64,000 bases of DNA. It comes from Paenibacillus albiflavus. GTDB lineage: Bacteria; Bacillota; Bacilli; Paenibacillales; NBRC-103111. A model generated the notes under the pieces. The model saw only the letters and a list, made by a program, of their open reading frames with translations, was not told the DNA's origin and did no database searches. This document shows, in pieces, positions 34,329 through 43,051 of this stretch (positions are counted from its first letter, which is position 1; every line of letters starts with the position of its first letter). The translations under genes were made by a program, and so were the position numbers. The DNA is taken from contig NZ_SKFG01000008.1 of assembly GCF_004344915.1 (NCBI RefSeq), positions 124,001 through 188,000 of the forward strand. Reading direction: 5' to 3'.

Positions 34329-34353
34329 GCCTGATTATATCCCATTGAAAAAT

Positions 34354-34405
34354 AAAATCCGCATAACGATCGCAGCATTCGCTGGATTCGTATATGCGGA
34401 TTTCT
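34354..34405. terminator. rho-independent terminator, bidirectional
   Basis: AAATCCGCATA pairs with TATGCGGATTT, followed by CTTATTG. It lies between convergent namA and the acetate transporter. Confidence 0.8.
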
Positions 34406-34429
34406 TATTGATATAAAACTTATACATTC

Positions 34430-35056
34430 TTATTTTTTAAAAATACCAAATGGCTTCCCTTGCGGCAAGAAGCTTCTACCAAAATGCGCATTAAGCACAC
34501 TTGCAGCTGAGCCGTAGAAAGACATTAACGCAATACCAAGCTCAGAGACAGCCGCAAACTTATGCATAACATGTGGTGCAATCCCGAAAGCGTCGCATGT
34601 TAGACCCAAAAATAAACAATCGATCAGTACAAAGATGACAAACAACACTTTATTGGCTTCCATTGCTCCAATTGTCATGAATAAACTGAAGATCAAATAG
34701 CCGAGAAACGCGAATCCAAGCTGCTTACCATCTACATCCGATGCTAGCGCTTCACCGAATACACCAAGCTTGATCATCCACGAAGTCGCTGTGCCGAACC
34801 AGAAAAATGCAAAACCCCCAAAAGCCGTAGTTCCAAACGTATTCCCATGCTTTGAATCATTAATACAAGCAAATAATTGTGCAAAAGCACCTAAGAATAT
34901 AGCCCATGGAATGATAAAAGCTAATCCTTCTGTCCAACCTAATTTCTGAGATGATGCCACTAAAGTGACCATTGCGAGCCCAAATAGCCCCAGTGCAGAT
35001 GGATCTGCATTTGCAATCTTGACATGCTGTACTTGCTGTGTGTTCGTCGTCCCCAT
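34430..35056 (-). CDS. acetate uptake transporter, SatP/GPR1/FUN34/YaaH family
   Basis: The 208-residue membrane protein has six helices and the family opening near NADPSALGLFGLAMVT, the equivalent of the NPxPLGL signature. It takes up acetate or succinate with protons. GGAGGG five bases before the ATG at 35056 fixes the start; further in-frame codons up to 35113 have none. It has its own promoter at 35107-35135. Confidence 0.88.
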   Translation of the reverse strand: MGTTNTQQVQHVKIANADPSALGLFGLAMVTLVASSQKLGWTEGLAFIIPWAIFLGAFAQLFACINDSKHGNTFGTTAFGGFAFFWFGTATSWMIKLGVFGEALASDVDGKQLGFAFLGYLIFSLFMTIGAMEANKVLFVIFVLIDCLFLGLTCDAFGIAPHVMHKFAAVSELGIALMSFYGSAASVLNAHFGRSFLPQGKPFGIFKK

Positions 35057-35106
35057 TGTACCCTCCATGATGTAATATCTTCGTCGTGTTTTTATAAACA
35101 ACTTGT

Positions 35107-35135
35107 ATATCATACATAAAAAATCTTACAGACAA
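35107..35135 (-). promoter_or_regulatory. sigma-A promoter of the acetate transporter gene
   Basis: On the minus strand TTGTCT (35135-35130) and TGATAT (35112-35107) are 17 bases apart. Confidence 0.45.
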
Positions 35136-35164
35136 AATGAGAAATGTAACCAATTTTAAATAAA

Positions 35165-35201
35165 AAGACCCCTTGTCATCTGATGACAATAGAGGTCCCT
35201 T
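35165..35201 (-). terminator. rho-independent terminator
   Basis: On the minus strand GACC and GGTC enclose TTGTCAT/ATGACAA pairing, followed by TTTTTATTT. It ends the PAP2 gene transcript. Confidence 0.75.
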
Positions 35202-35217
35202 ATATCTATGTTATTTC

Positions 35218-35871
35218 TTATCTCTTTACCTTCTCCATAACAGCCGTAGCGGCTATAAACCATGCGAAGCCTAATGCTGCCCCTGCCAAAATATCACTTG
35301 GGAAGTGCACACCTAGATAAATGCGGGATACACAGATTAGAATTGTCCATATAATGGTTACTACTAAGATGCAGCGTGCTAGCACGGGTTTTCCGTGTTC
35401 TTTGAAATATTGCCATAGCAAGAACCCAAGCAATCCATAGAACGTCGTTGAAATCATCGCATGACCACTAGGAAATGAATAGCCATCAGCGAAAGACAAA
35501 TGCTCGACTGTTGGACGAGGACGTGCGAAAAATGCTTTCAGCAGCCTATTCGTTCCGAGCGAGCATAGAACCGCTGCAGCCATGATCACAATCTTCCATC
35601 GCAATTTCAGTACAAAGATGGCGAATAACGCAAAAACAATCCCAACGATCAGAACTTGTAAAAATTCACCCATATCGGTTATCAGAATAAATATCGGAGT
35701 CAATACATCACTACGTAGCGTGCGAATGCCATCGCCAACGGCAGAATCAAATGCAGTGATCCAAGAGGTTGAAAACGTTGTTGCGAAGAATACGAATATC
35801 CCTAACATCACGATTAATGTGATCCATTGCTTACGACTCAAGCCGTATCCCCTCTTCCCAGGCAATTTCAT
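35218..35871 (-). CDS. PAP2 family phosphatase
   Basis: The 217-residue membrane protein has about six helices and all three PAP2 motifs: KAFFARPRP (KxxxxxxRP), FPSGH and SRIYLGVHFPSD (SRxxxxxHxxxD). Such enzymes dephosphorylate phosphatidic acid, phosphatidylglycerol phosphate or undecaprenyl pyrophosphate at the membrane. It overlaps the end of the upstream PPDK regulator gene by four bases, so the two are coupled. Confidence 0.9.
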   Translation of the reverse strand: MKLPGKRGYGLSRKQWITLIVMLGIFVFFATTFSTSWITAFDSAVGDGIRTLRSDVLTPIFILITDMGEFLQVLIVGIVFALFAIFVLKLRWKIVIMAAAVLCSLGTNRLLKAFFARPRPTVEHLSFADGYSFPSGHAMISTTFYGLLGFLLWQYFKEHGKPVLARCILVVTIIWTILICVSRIYLGVHFPSDILAGAALGFAWFIAATAVMEKVKR

Positions 35872-36677
35872 TCATTATAACCTAGAATGATCCCTGCTGT
35901 CTCCTCAATCGCTTTGTCTGTCACATCAATGATCGGGCAATCCAACTGCTCATACAATTGTCTTGCAAACGCCAGTTCTTCTTCGATTCGATTCATCGTC
36001 GCATACTGTGAATCTGCCGAAAGACCAAGTGTTTGCAAACGCTGCGTGCGTATCTTATACATTTGTGACGGGTCCATCGTCATCCCAATAATCCGCGATG
36101 GTGGTATTTGGAACAGCTCTTGTGGCGGTTTCAGCTCTGGTACGAGCGGAAAATTAGCAACCTTATAACCTTTGTGTGCCAAGTAAATACTGAGTGGTGT
36201 CTTCGAGGTTCGAGACACGCCTAATAGAACGATATCTGCCTCAAGCATCAGGTGAGATTCACGACCATCATCACATCTTACCGTAAATTCGATCGCCTCT
36301 ACTCTTCGGAAATAATTCTCATCTAATTGATGTAATAAGCCTGGCTTACGCCTTGGTGATTCCTCAAGCAATTCCACCAGCGCTTCCATCATCGGACCCA
36401 TAATATCTACAGCACGGATGCCATATTTCTTGGATTCCGTCTTCATTACCGATCTAAGCTCGGCTTGTACAAGCGTATATACGATGATCCCCCTATGTTC
36501 AGCAGTATCTGCAATTAGTTCCTTAATTTCCTCTACTTTACGAACCTGCCTAACGCGGCGAAGCCTAACATCGCATTGTTCAAATTGCCGAATCGCCGCT
36601 CTTACAACTGACTCAGCTGTCTCGCCAACTGAATCGGAGCAAATCGTAATTAGAGAAATATGGTCTTCTTCTAACAT
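35868..36677 (-). CDS. PEP synthase/pyruvate phosphate dikinase regulatory protein (YqfL/PpsR-like)
   Basis: The 269-residue protein belongs to the DUF299 kinase/pyrophosphorylase family. It has the N-terminal TICSDSVGETAESVVRAA and a P-loop-like GVSRTSKTPLSIYLAHKGY near residue 150. It phosphorylates or dephosphorylates a Thr of PEP synthase or PPDK using ADP or Pi. The start at 36677 follows AAGGAAG with better spacing than the GTG at 36686. Its target gene is not in the window. Confidence 0.9.
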   Translation of the reverse strand: MLEEDHISLITICSDSVGETAESVVRAAIRQFEQCDVRLRRVRQVRKVEEIKELIADTAEHRGIIVYTLVQAELRSVMKTESKKYGIRAVDIMGPMMEALVELLEESPRRKPGLLHQLDENYFRRVEAIEFTVRCDDGRESHLMLEADIVLLGVSRTSKTPLSIYLAHKGYKVANFPLVPELKPPQELFQIPPSRIIGMTMDPSQMYKIRTQRLQTLGLSADSQYATMNRIEEELAFARQLYEQLDCPIIDVTDKAIEETAGIILGYNE

Positions 36678-36824
36678 TTGAGTCACTTCCTTCCTACTAT
36701 AGAAACATACCCGAGAATTAGAGTCTTTATTATATTTACAATAAAATCAAGGATATACATCACATTTAGGTAGAAATGAAGCATTTATTTTAGGTTAACT
36801 GAAAATTTGTATTTTTCATAAAAT

Positions 36825-36866
36825 TGAAAGCGCTATATTTACACGATTTAACATTTATGTTACATT
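36825..36866 (+). promoter_or_regulatory. sigma-A promoter with cre-like site
   Basis: TTTACA (36838-36843) and TACATT (36861-36866) are 17 bases apart before the small peptide gene. TGAAAGCGCTATAT (36825-36838) matches the CcpA cre consensus TGWAANCGNTNWCA at 12 of 14 positions and touches the -35. Confidence 0.45.
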
Positions 36867-36896
36867 GTAAATATATTAGAATAAGGTGGTGAATAT

Positions 36897-37031
36897 ATGA
36901 AAAAGAAACTAATAATACTTGGTATTACAGCAGTATTTACCTTCTCATTAGCTTCCTTTGCCTATGCTCAAACAGTAACTCCAACTTCTAATCAGTGTTC
37001 TGCACTTCATCCTTGTACTATGAAAGAGTAA
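36897..37031 (+). CDS. 44-residue secreted peptide precursor
   Basis: ATG 36897 follows AAGGTGGTGA and opens a 44-codon frame ending in TAA. The peptide has a clear signal sequence (MKKKLIILGITAVFTFSLAS, likely cleavage after FAYA), leaving a mature peptide of about 20 residues with two Cys (QTVTPTSNQCSALHPC and four more). The design, a precursor with a Sec signal and a short hydrophilic Cys-containing end, is like secreted signalling peptides or small bacteriocin-like peptides. Promoter, ribosome site and signal peptide all support it. No receptor gene is adjacent, so its function is unknown. Confidence 0.65.
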   Translation: MKKKLIILGITAVFTFSLASFAYAQTVTPTSNQCSALHPCTMKE

Positions 37032-37150
37032 CTTCTTAAAGCTATCGTCAAAGGGGTAAATCCGTGACTCATCTTTGGATACTACATAATTTTCTAAGAT
37101 AATTACTTTAGACCAACTTAACTCAATATTAAATCTCACAAAGCAAAACA

Positions 37151-37180
37151 AGAGGCTTCCTAGTCAATAGGGAGCCTCTT
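37151..37180. terminator. bidirectional rho-independent terminator
   Basis: AGAGGCTTCC pairs with GGGAGCCTCT (one mismatch) around TAGTCAATA. It ends the peptide ABC operon on the minus strand and lies after the small peptide gene on the plus strand. Confidence 0.75.
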
Positions 37181-37196
37181 CATTATTTATATACGA

Positions 37197-38162
37197 TTAA
37201 ACCAAATGACAAGCTACAAAGTGATTCGATCCAACTTCTCTATACTCTGGCACCTGTTGCTTACAAATCTCCGTTGCAATAGGGCAGCGTGTGTGGAACT
37301 TGCAGCCTACTGGTGGTTTTGCAGGACTCGGGATATCGCCTTGAAGAACGATACGTTCTCTTTTGAGAGTAGGATCTGGGACTGGAACTGCTGACAATAG
37401 CGCCTTTGTATATGGATGTAATGGGTTCTTGAACAATTCATCTCTTGAAGCCATTTCAACCATCGAACCTAAATACATAACACCAATACGATTACATAAG
37501 TGTTCAACCACACTTAAATCGTGAGAAATGAATAAATACGTTAAATCTCTTGATTCTTGCAAGTCACCAAGCAAGTTAATAATTTGAGCTTGAATTGATA
37601 CGTCAAGCGCAGACACTGGCTCGTCCGCAACGATAAATTGCGGATTCATAATTAACGCTCTAGCAATACCGATCCGTTGTCTTTGTCCACCAGAGAATTC
37701 ATGTGGAAAACGATTAATATGATAAGGAGCCAGACCACAAATATTAAAAATTTCACTGATTCGATCACGTAATTCTGCCTTCGTACATAAACCATGTGCA
37801 AGCAATGCCTCACCAACAGCCTGCCCTACATTAATACGCGGATTTAATGAGGAATACGGATCTTGGAATACGATTTGCATTTCGGGTCTTAATTTACGCA
37901 TGTCGGTCTTATTTAAAGTATGGATGTCTGTACCATTATAAATGACTTGTCCAGATGTCTTCTCGTTTAGACGCAGGATCGTTCTGCCGATTGTACTCTT
38001 GCCACAACCTGATTCGCCAACTAGACCGAAGGCTTCACCCTTCTTAATACTGAAGGATACGCCATCAACTGCTTTGACATGCCCAACTGTTCTTTGAAAA
38101 ACACCGCCACGAATCGGGAAGTATTTCTTCAAGTCATGAACTTCTAATAGAGCTTCGCTCAT
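37197..38162 (-). CDS. oligopeptide ABC transporter ATP-binding protein (OppF/AppF/DppF type)
   Basis: The 321-residue ATPase has Walker [13 protein letters not shown], signature [15 protein letters not shown], Walker [15 protein letters not shown] and the oligopeptide C-terminal motif with Cys in [15 protein letters not shown], which in this family can carry an iron-sulfur cluster. It is last in the operon and overlaps the partner ATPase gene by four bases (ATGA). Confidence 0.93.
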   Translation of the reverse strand: MSEALLEVHDLKKYFPIRGGVFQRTVGHVKAVDGVSFSIKKGEAFGLVGESGCGKSTIGRTILRLNEKTSGQVIYNGTDIHTLNKTDMRKLRPEMQIVFQDPYSSLNPRINVGQAVGEALLAHGLCTKAELRDRISEIFNICGLAPYHINRFPHEFSGGQRQRIGIARALIMNPQFIVADEPVSALDVSIQAQIINLLGDLQESRDLTYLFISHDLSVVEHLCNRIGVMYLGSMVEMASRDELFKNPLHPYTKALLSAVPVPDPTLKRERIVLQGDIPSPAKPPVGCKFHTRCPIATEICKQQVPEYREVGSNHFVACHLV

Positions 38163-39142
38163 TGTCCTTGTCCCTCCTCATACAGCCAGCAGGCAATTTT
38201 GTGACCATTCTCTTGTGTGCGTAAAGGTGGTTGCTTCTCTTTACAAATATCCATACAGGATTCACAACGGTCACTAAAGTAACAATTATCCCCTAATTCT
38301 ATTGGATTCGGAACTTGTCCAGGAATTGAGTATAAACGTTCCTGTCTTTGATTAATAACAGGCTTCGCCTTCATTAACCCTTTGGTATACGGATGCTTCG
38401 GATTTTTGAACAACTCAAATACGGAAGCTTCTTCAATTACTTTACCCGCGTACATAACAACAACATAGTCTGCCATTTCTGCCACGACACCAAGGTCATG
38501 CGTAATAAGCATAATGGACGTCTTAAATTTCTCTTTGATATCGCGCATTAAATCCAGAATTTGTGCTTGGATCGTTACATCGAGTGCTGTTGTAGGCTCG
38601 TCCGCAACAAGCAGCTTCGGATTGCAGCTAAGCGCAATGGCAATCATAATCCGCTGTCTCATACCACCGGATAGTTCATGCGGATAAGAATCAACAATCT
38701 GCTCTGCTCTTGGAATACCTACGAGCTTAACGAGTTCTATCGCCTTGGCACGAGCTTCCTTCCTAGGCAATAGCAAATGTTCCATCAAGGGCTCTATGAT
38801 TTGCTCGCCTATTGTTAGAACTGGATTCAATGAGGACATTGGTTCCTGGAAAATCATCGCAATATCATTACCGCGAATGAGTCTCATTTCATGGTTTTTC
38901 AGCTTTAATAAATCTCTTCCTTCGAAGAAAATCTCACCGCCGACGATTTTACCATGCGGCGCTTCAACCAGACGCATTAAGGACATCGCAGTCACACTCT
39001 TACCGCAACCTGATTCACCAACGACCCCAACAGTCTCGCCTTCACGAATGCTGAAGCTTACATCATTAACTGCTTTGACAACTCCAGACTCCGTATGAAA
39101 CTGTGTCTTGAGATTTCGAAATTGTAATAAGTCTTTAGCCAT
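38159..39142 (-). CDS. oligopeptide ABC transporter ATP-binding protein (OppD/AppD/DppD type)
   Basis: The 327-residue ATPase has Walker [13 protein letters not shown], signature [15 protein letters not shown], Walker [15 protein letters not shown] and the C-terminal [20 protein letters not shown] Cys cluster. It forms the heterodimer with the OppF-type subunit and drives peptide uptake. The gene is 11 bases after the permease gene. Confidence 0.93.
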   Translation of the reverse strand: MAKDLLQFRNLKTQFHTESGVVKAVNDVSFSIREGETVGVVGESGCGKSVTAMSLMRLVEAPHGKIVGGEIFFEGRDLLKLKNHEMRLIRGNDIAMIFQEPMSSLNPVLTIGEQIIEPLMEHLLLPRKEARAKAIELVKLVGIPRAEQIVDSYPHELSGGMRQRIMIAIALSCNPKLLVADEPTTALDVTIQAQILDLMRDIKEKFKTSIMLITHDLGVVAEMADYVVVMYAGKVIEEASVFELFKNPKHPYTKGLMKAKPVINQRQERLYSIPGQVPNPIELGDNCYFSDRCESCMDICKEKQPPLRTQENGHKIACWLYEEGQGQ

Positions 39143-39153
39143 AACGGACTCTC

Positions 39154-40077
39154 CTATCTCTTCAGCTTAGGATCAAGCGCATCGCGTAATCCATCGCCAA
39201 GGAAGTTAATAGCAATTGCTATAGCAAGAATACATAAGCCAGGCGGAACCCATAGCCAAGGTCTGGTACTGAAGTCAATCCAATTCGTCGCCGCTCCAAT
39301 CATATTCCCCCATGTCGGTGTTGGCGGGACAACGCCGAGTCCCAAGAAGCTTAAACCTGATTCTGCTAGAATAGCGCCTGCTACTCCTAGAGTTGCAGAG
39401 ACGATAACTGTCGGAATCGTATTGGGTATTAAATGTTTAAAAATTTTGCGTGAATCCTTAAGCCCCAACGCTTCCGTTGCCACCATGTATTCTTGTTCTC
39501 TCATCGTTAAGATTTGACTGCGAATCAGTCTCGCTAACCCTGGCCAAGAAATGAAGCCTAACATACCCATTACATAAAAGAGACGATGCGTAGGTTCAAC
39601 CTTAAAGTCAGATAACAAGACGCCAAAGATGATAAGCAAAGGCAAGCTTGGAATGGAAGAAATAATATCAGCTAAACGCATGATTAACGTATCGACAATT
39701 CCGCGATAGAAACCTGAGATCGCTCCCAAAACTGTGCCGATAAAAACGGAAATTGCAGTAACAGCAAGACCAACTGTTAGAGAAACGCGTCCTGCAAGCA
39801 TAAGTCTCAGCAATACATCTCGTCCTAAACTATCTGTTCCTACCCAGTGAGCGGCATTAGGCGCTTTATTTTTGTTAGCGACACTAATCGAATTAATATC
39901 ATACTGCAAAAATAAAGGACCTAAGAAGCAAATAAGGAACATAAGAACGATAAAGATAAGTGCTCCCATTGCCAATTTGTTCTTCGCTAATCTTCTAAAT
40001 GCAATTCTCATAGGAGAAGAGGATTTCTCCTTCTTAGTAACAACCTTGACATTCACTTGTGCAGTTTCCAGAGACAA
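39154..40077 (-). CDS. oligopeptide ABC transporter permease (OppC/AppC type)
   Basis: The product has 307 residues and six helices, with the permease coupling motif EALGLKDSRKIFKHLIPNTI and the family-specific AILAESGLSFLGLGVVPPTPTW (read in parts). It forms the membrane channel with the other permease. It starts 13 bases after the preceding gene. Confidence 0.92.
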   Translation of the reverse strand: MSLETAQVNVKVVTKKEKSSSPMRIAFRRLAKNKLAMGALIFIVLMFLICFLGPLFLQYDINSISVANKNKAPNAAHWVGTDSLGRDVLLRLMLAGRVSLTVGLAVTAISVFIGTVLGAISGFYRGIVDTLIMRLADIISSIPSLPLLIIFGVLLSDFKVEPTHRLFYVMGMLGFISWPGLARLIRSQILTMREQEYMVATEALGLKDSRKIFKHLIPNTIPTVIVSATLGVAGAILAESGLSFLGLGVVPPTPTWGNMIGAATNWIDFSTRPWLWVPPGLCILAIAIAINFLGDGLRDALDPKLKR

Positions 40078-40090
40078 ATCGTCTACCTCC

Positions 40091-41053
40091 TTATTTCAAT
40101 CGAATTCTCGGATCAGCTACGCCATACAGCACATCTGCAATTAAATTTCCAAGTAAAGTTAGAAGTGCAAGCACCATTGTAAATCCAAGCAGAAGCGGAT
40201 AATCCCTCACTTGAATCGAATCATAATAGACCTTACCAGCACCAGGCCAGATAAAGATTTTCTCCATGATGATGAAACCCCCGAACAAGCTAGGGAGTTC
40301 AAATCCTAGTAATGTAATAGCAGGCAGCATCGCGTTTCGCAAAGCATGCTTGAAGATAACAACTCTCTCCTTCATCCCTTTGGCGCGTGCCGTACGAATA
40401 TAGTCCTGTCTGATAACTTCCAGCATGCTTGTCCGAATATAACGTGTTAGGCTTCCTGCGCTTAACATTACAATTACCGCTACAGGCAAGATCATATGTT
40501 TGATGACATCCATATAATATTCGCCACCTGATGCATTCATACCAGCAGTCGTCATACCGCCTATCGGAAGTAGAGGGACATCTACTGCAAATAGCTTGAT
40601 GAGCAGCAAGGCAATAAAGAAAGAAGGTAACGACATTCCGGCAAATACGAGAATCGTCACAACCCGATCGAATACGGAATATTGCCTCATCGCTGAGAAC
40701 ACACCCACTATGATCGCAATAATCCAATAAATGAATAGAGCAATAATAGATAAATAGAATGAATTCCATACATAAGTGTTTAATACTTTGGTTACGGGCA
40801 TTCTATGCTGCATGGAGTCGCCCATGTTGCCCGTCAGCATATTCTTGGTCCAAGTGACATAACGTTCAATTGGCGGTTTATCCAATCCATACAGCTCTCT
40901 TAATTGAGCTGCTCGCTCTGCAGTCAAATTCGGATTGGTCTTCGAGTCTATATAATCGCCCGGGACTAGTACAGAAAGTGTGAAGACAATGATGGAAATC
41001 CCAATAAGGGTCGGAATTAGCTGTAGTAGTCTTCTAACGATGTATTGCCACAT
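40091..41053 (-). CDS. oligopeptide ABC transporter permease (OppB/AppB type)
   Basis: The product has 320 residues and six helices. The N terminus MWQYIVRRLLQLIPTLIGIS is typical, and the EAA-like motif reads RAKGMKERVVIFKHALRNAM. It follows the binding-protein gene after 69 bases that include a stable hairpin, which would lower expression of the permeases relative to the binding protein. Confidence 0.92.
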   Translation of the reverse strand: MWQYIVRRLLQLIPTLIGISIIVFTLSVLVPGDYIDSKTNPNLTAERAAQLRELYGLDKPPIERYVTWTKNMLTGNMGDSMQHRMPVTKVLNTYVWNSFYLSIIALFIYWIIAIIVGVFSAMRQYSVFDRVVTILVFAGMSLPSFFIALLLIKLFAVDVPLLPIGGMTTAGMNASGGEYYMDVIKHMILPVAVIVMLSAGSLTRYIRTSMLEVIRQDYIRTARAKGMKERVVIFKHALRNAMLPAITLLGFELPSLFGGFIIMEKIFIWPGAGKVYYDSIQVRDYPLLLGFTMVLALLTLLGNLIADVLYGVADPRIRLK

Positions 41054-41078
41054 AGTATTCCTCCTAGATAAATAGGTT

Positions 41079-41108
41079 ATATGCTCAGCCCATACGGACT
41101 GAGCATAT
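41079..41108 (-). terminator. intercistronic hairpin between binding-protein and permease genes
   Basis: ATATGCTCAG and CTGAGCATAT are perfect 10-bp arms around CCCATACGGA. No long T-run follows, so it probably stabilises the upstream message or attenuates read-through. Confidence 0.7.
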
Positions 41109-41122
41109 AGTATGAAACCAAA

Positions 41123-42889
41123 TTATTGAACTTGAACTTGAGCTAAGCTATAAGTGAAGTTCTTGTATGGTGACATATCAAATCCTTGTAATCTGGAGTT
41201 AACTGGCCACATATCTCTTCTTTGGTACATGAAGATGTAAGGCAAGTCATCATTTAATACTTGATATAGTTCTTTATAGACCGGCTTTCTCTTGTCGATC
41301 TCTACTTCTTTCAGTGCAGCCTTCATCAGCTCATCTGCTTTAGGATTGGAGTAGCCAATCTCGTTTTGTGAACCTTTTGATGAGAAGATATTCGTTGGAT
41401 CTGGATCAGGTGTTAAGCCCCATGCCATGAACAGCATATCGAATTTACCTTCTTTACGCTTCTGTCCTACAGCAGTGAAGTCCATTTGCTCAGGTACGAA
41501 CTTGATGCCTAATTCTTTGTAGTTAGCTGTTGCAACTGGAATGATGGCATCGTTAACTACGTTAGGTGAAGTTGCTACGAAGTTAATCTCGAACTTTTCG
41601 CCGTTCTTCTCGCGGATGCCGTCTTTGCCAACTACCCAACCAGCCTCATCCAGCAATTGCTTCGCTTTATCCAGGTTAAACTCATATTTCTCAATGCCAT
41701 CTTCTGTGTATGCCCATGATAGTTTGGATTGTGGAATGTTAATTACATCCGCAAATGGACCATATACAGCTTCAACGATTTGCTTACGATCTAGACCATA
41801 AGCAAGCGCTTGTCTTACTTTCTTGTCTTGGAACTTCGCTTTTTTGTGGTTAAATGCGATATAACCATAACCGTTTGTAGGGAAGATGTTAACATCCATG
41901 AAACCTTGATCGATTAGCGCGTTAACATTATCCATGCTAACTGAAATCATATTCATGTCAGTTTCACCAGTTTGAAGCATTTGCATTTGTGTTTCGTCAG
42001 TCGTTACTTTATAGATGATGTTAGGAGTTTTTGGAGCTCCTCCATAGTGAGTTGCGTTCGGTGCGAATACAACCTCTTGACCTGGTGTGTATTTCGCAAG
42101 TGTGTATGGGCCAGAGCCAATTGGTGTATGGTTCAGGTCCTTCATGTAATCAAGATTTCCTTGCTTGTAATCTTTGCCATAAACAGATTTAGGAGCAATT
42201 GGATAACCTCCCAAATCCGACATAGTAGTCGCACCGATTTCTGTTGTCGTGATTTCGACTGTTAGCGGGTCGATTACTTTAATGCCTTCGACGGAAGTCG
42301 CTGTACCTTCTCTGTAAGCGTCTCCACCTTTAATGTGATTTAAGCTGATATCGCTTGGTCCATCGTATGATTTATCATGAAGAATAGTAAGTGCGAACGC
42401 AAAATCATCTGCTGTAATCGGATCACCGTTGCTAAACTTCAAGTCTGGTTTTAATTTGAATGTATAAACAAGCTTATCGTCAGATATCTTAGGCATTTCA
42501 GCAGCTAATGCTGGTGAGTAAGTTGCATCTTTGTTAACCGTCAACATAGAATCGAAAATTAGGTTAACAACATAGTTATCATAAGCTGTTTCGGAATAGA
42601 ACGGATTGAAGATACCGTCTGGAGCTGTCATCCCGATAATTGCAGAATCCTTACGATTCTTCGCTTGCTGTGGGTTCTTTGAGTTGTCCCAAGCTGGAAT
42701 TAATCCATCACTCTTAATTTCTGGTCTAACTGGCGCTGCTGGAGCTGGTGTTGCTGTAGCAGCAGCAGGTGTAGGTGTTGTTGCACTGGAAGGTGCAGGA
42801 GTTGAAGCCGCTTCTTTACTTGAACAAGCTGCAAGTAGTGTACCTGCTGCAAGGACAACTGATAGTGTTAATGGTAATGTTTTTTTCAT
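41123..42889 (-). CDS. oligopeptide/dipeptide ABC transporter substrate-binding lipoprotein
   Basis: This 588-residue lipoprotein (lipobox LLAAC, Cys21) has a Ser/Pro/Ala/Thr linker to about residue 55 and then the SBP_bac_5 fold. Typical marks are FKLKPDLKFSNGDPITADDFAFA and VRQALAYGLDRKQIVEAVYG. It delivers peptides to the permease pair. It is the first gene of the operon, preceded by AAGGGGG. Confidence 0.93.
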   Translation of the reverse strand: MKKTLPLTLSVVLAAGTLLAACSSKEAASTPAPSSATTPTPAAATATPAPAAPVRPEIKSDGLIPAWDNSKNPQQAKNRKDSAIIGMTAPDGIFNPFYSETAYDNYVVNLIFDSMLTVNKDATYSPALAAEMPKISDDKLVYTFKLKPDLKFSNGDPITADDFAFALTILHDKSYDGPSDISLNHIKGGDAYREGTATSVEGIKVIDPLTVEITTTEIGATTMSDLGGYPIAPKSVYGKDYKQGNLDYMKDLNHTPIGSGPYTLAKYTPGQEVVFAPNATHYGGAPKTPNIIYKVTTDETQMQMLQTGETDMNMISVSMDNVNALIDQGFMDVNIFPTNGYGYIAFNHKKAKFQDKKVRQALAYGLDRKQIVEAVYGPFADVINIPQSKLSWAYTEDGIEKYEFNLDKAKQLLDEAGWVVGKDGIREKNGEKFEINFVATSPNVVNDAIIPVATANYKELGIKFVPEQMDFTAVGQKRKEGKFDMLFMAWGLTPDPDPTNIFSSKGSQNEIGYSNPKADELMKAALKEVEIDKRKPVYKELYQVLNDDLPYIFMYQRRDMWPVNSRLQGFDMSPYKNFTYSLAQVQVQ

Positions 42890-42923
42890 TCTTATCCCCC
42901 TTAGATTTTATAAAATTCAATTT

Positions 42924-42970
42924 ATTATAGCATTAATATAAAATACTAGAAAACTAATTTTTAGATAAAT
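42924..42970 (-). promoter_or_regulatory. promoter of the peptide transporter operon with CodY-like box
   Basis: On the minus strand TTTTCT (42953-42948) and TATAAT (42929-42924) are 18 bases apart. AATTTTTAGATAAAT at 42956-42970 matches the CodY consensus at about 12 of 15 positions. CodY is known to control peptide uptake in Bacillus, but the match is modest. Confidence 0.4.
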
Positions 42971-42997
42971 TCAAATATTTAAACACCGTTCAATAAG

Positions 42998-43034
42998 AAA
43001 AAGTCCCTAACAGCCTTGCTGTTTAAGGACTTTT
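42998..43034 (-). terminator. rho-independent terminator
   Basis: AAAAGTCCcTAACAG pairs with CTGTTTAaGGACTTTT, and on the minus strand TTTTTCTTATTG follows. It ends the phosphodiester glycosidase gene. Confidence 0.85.
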
Positions 43035-43051
43035 GACATTCAAAATTTCTG

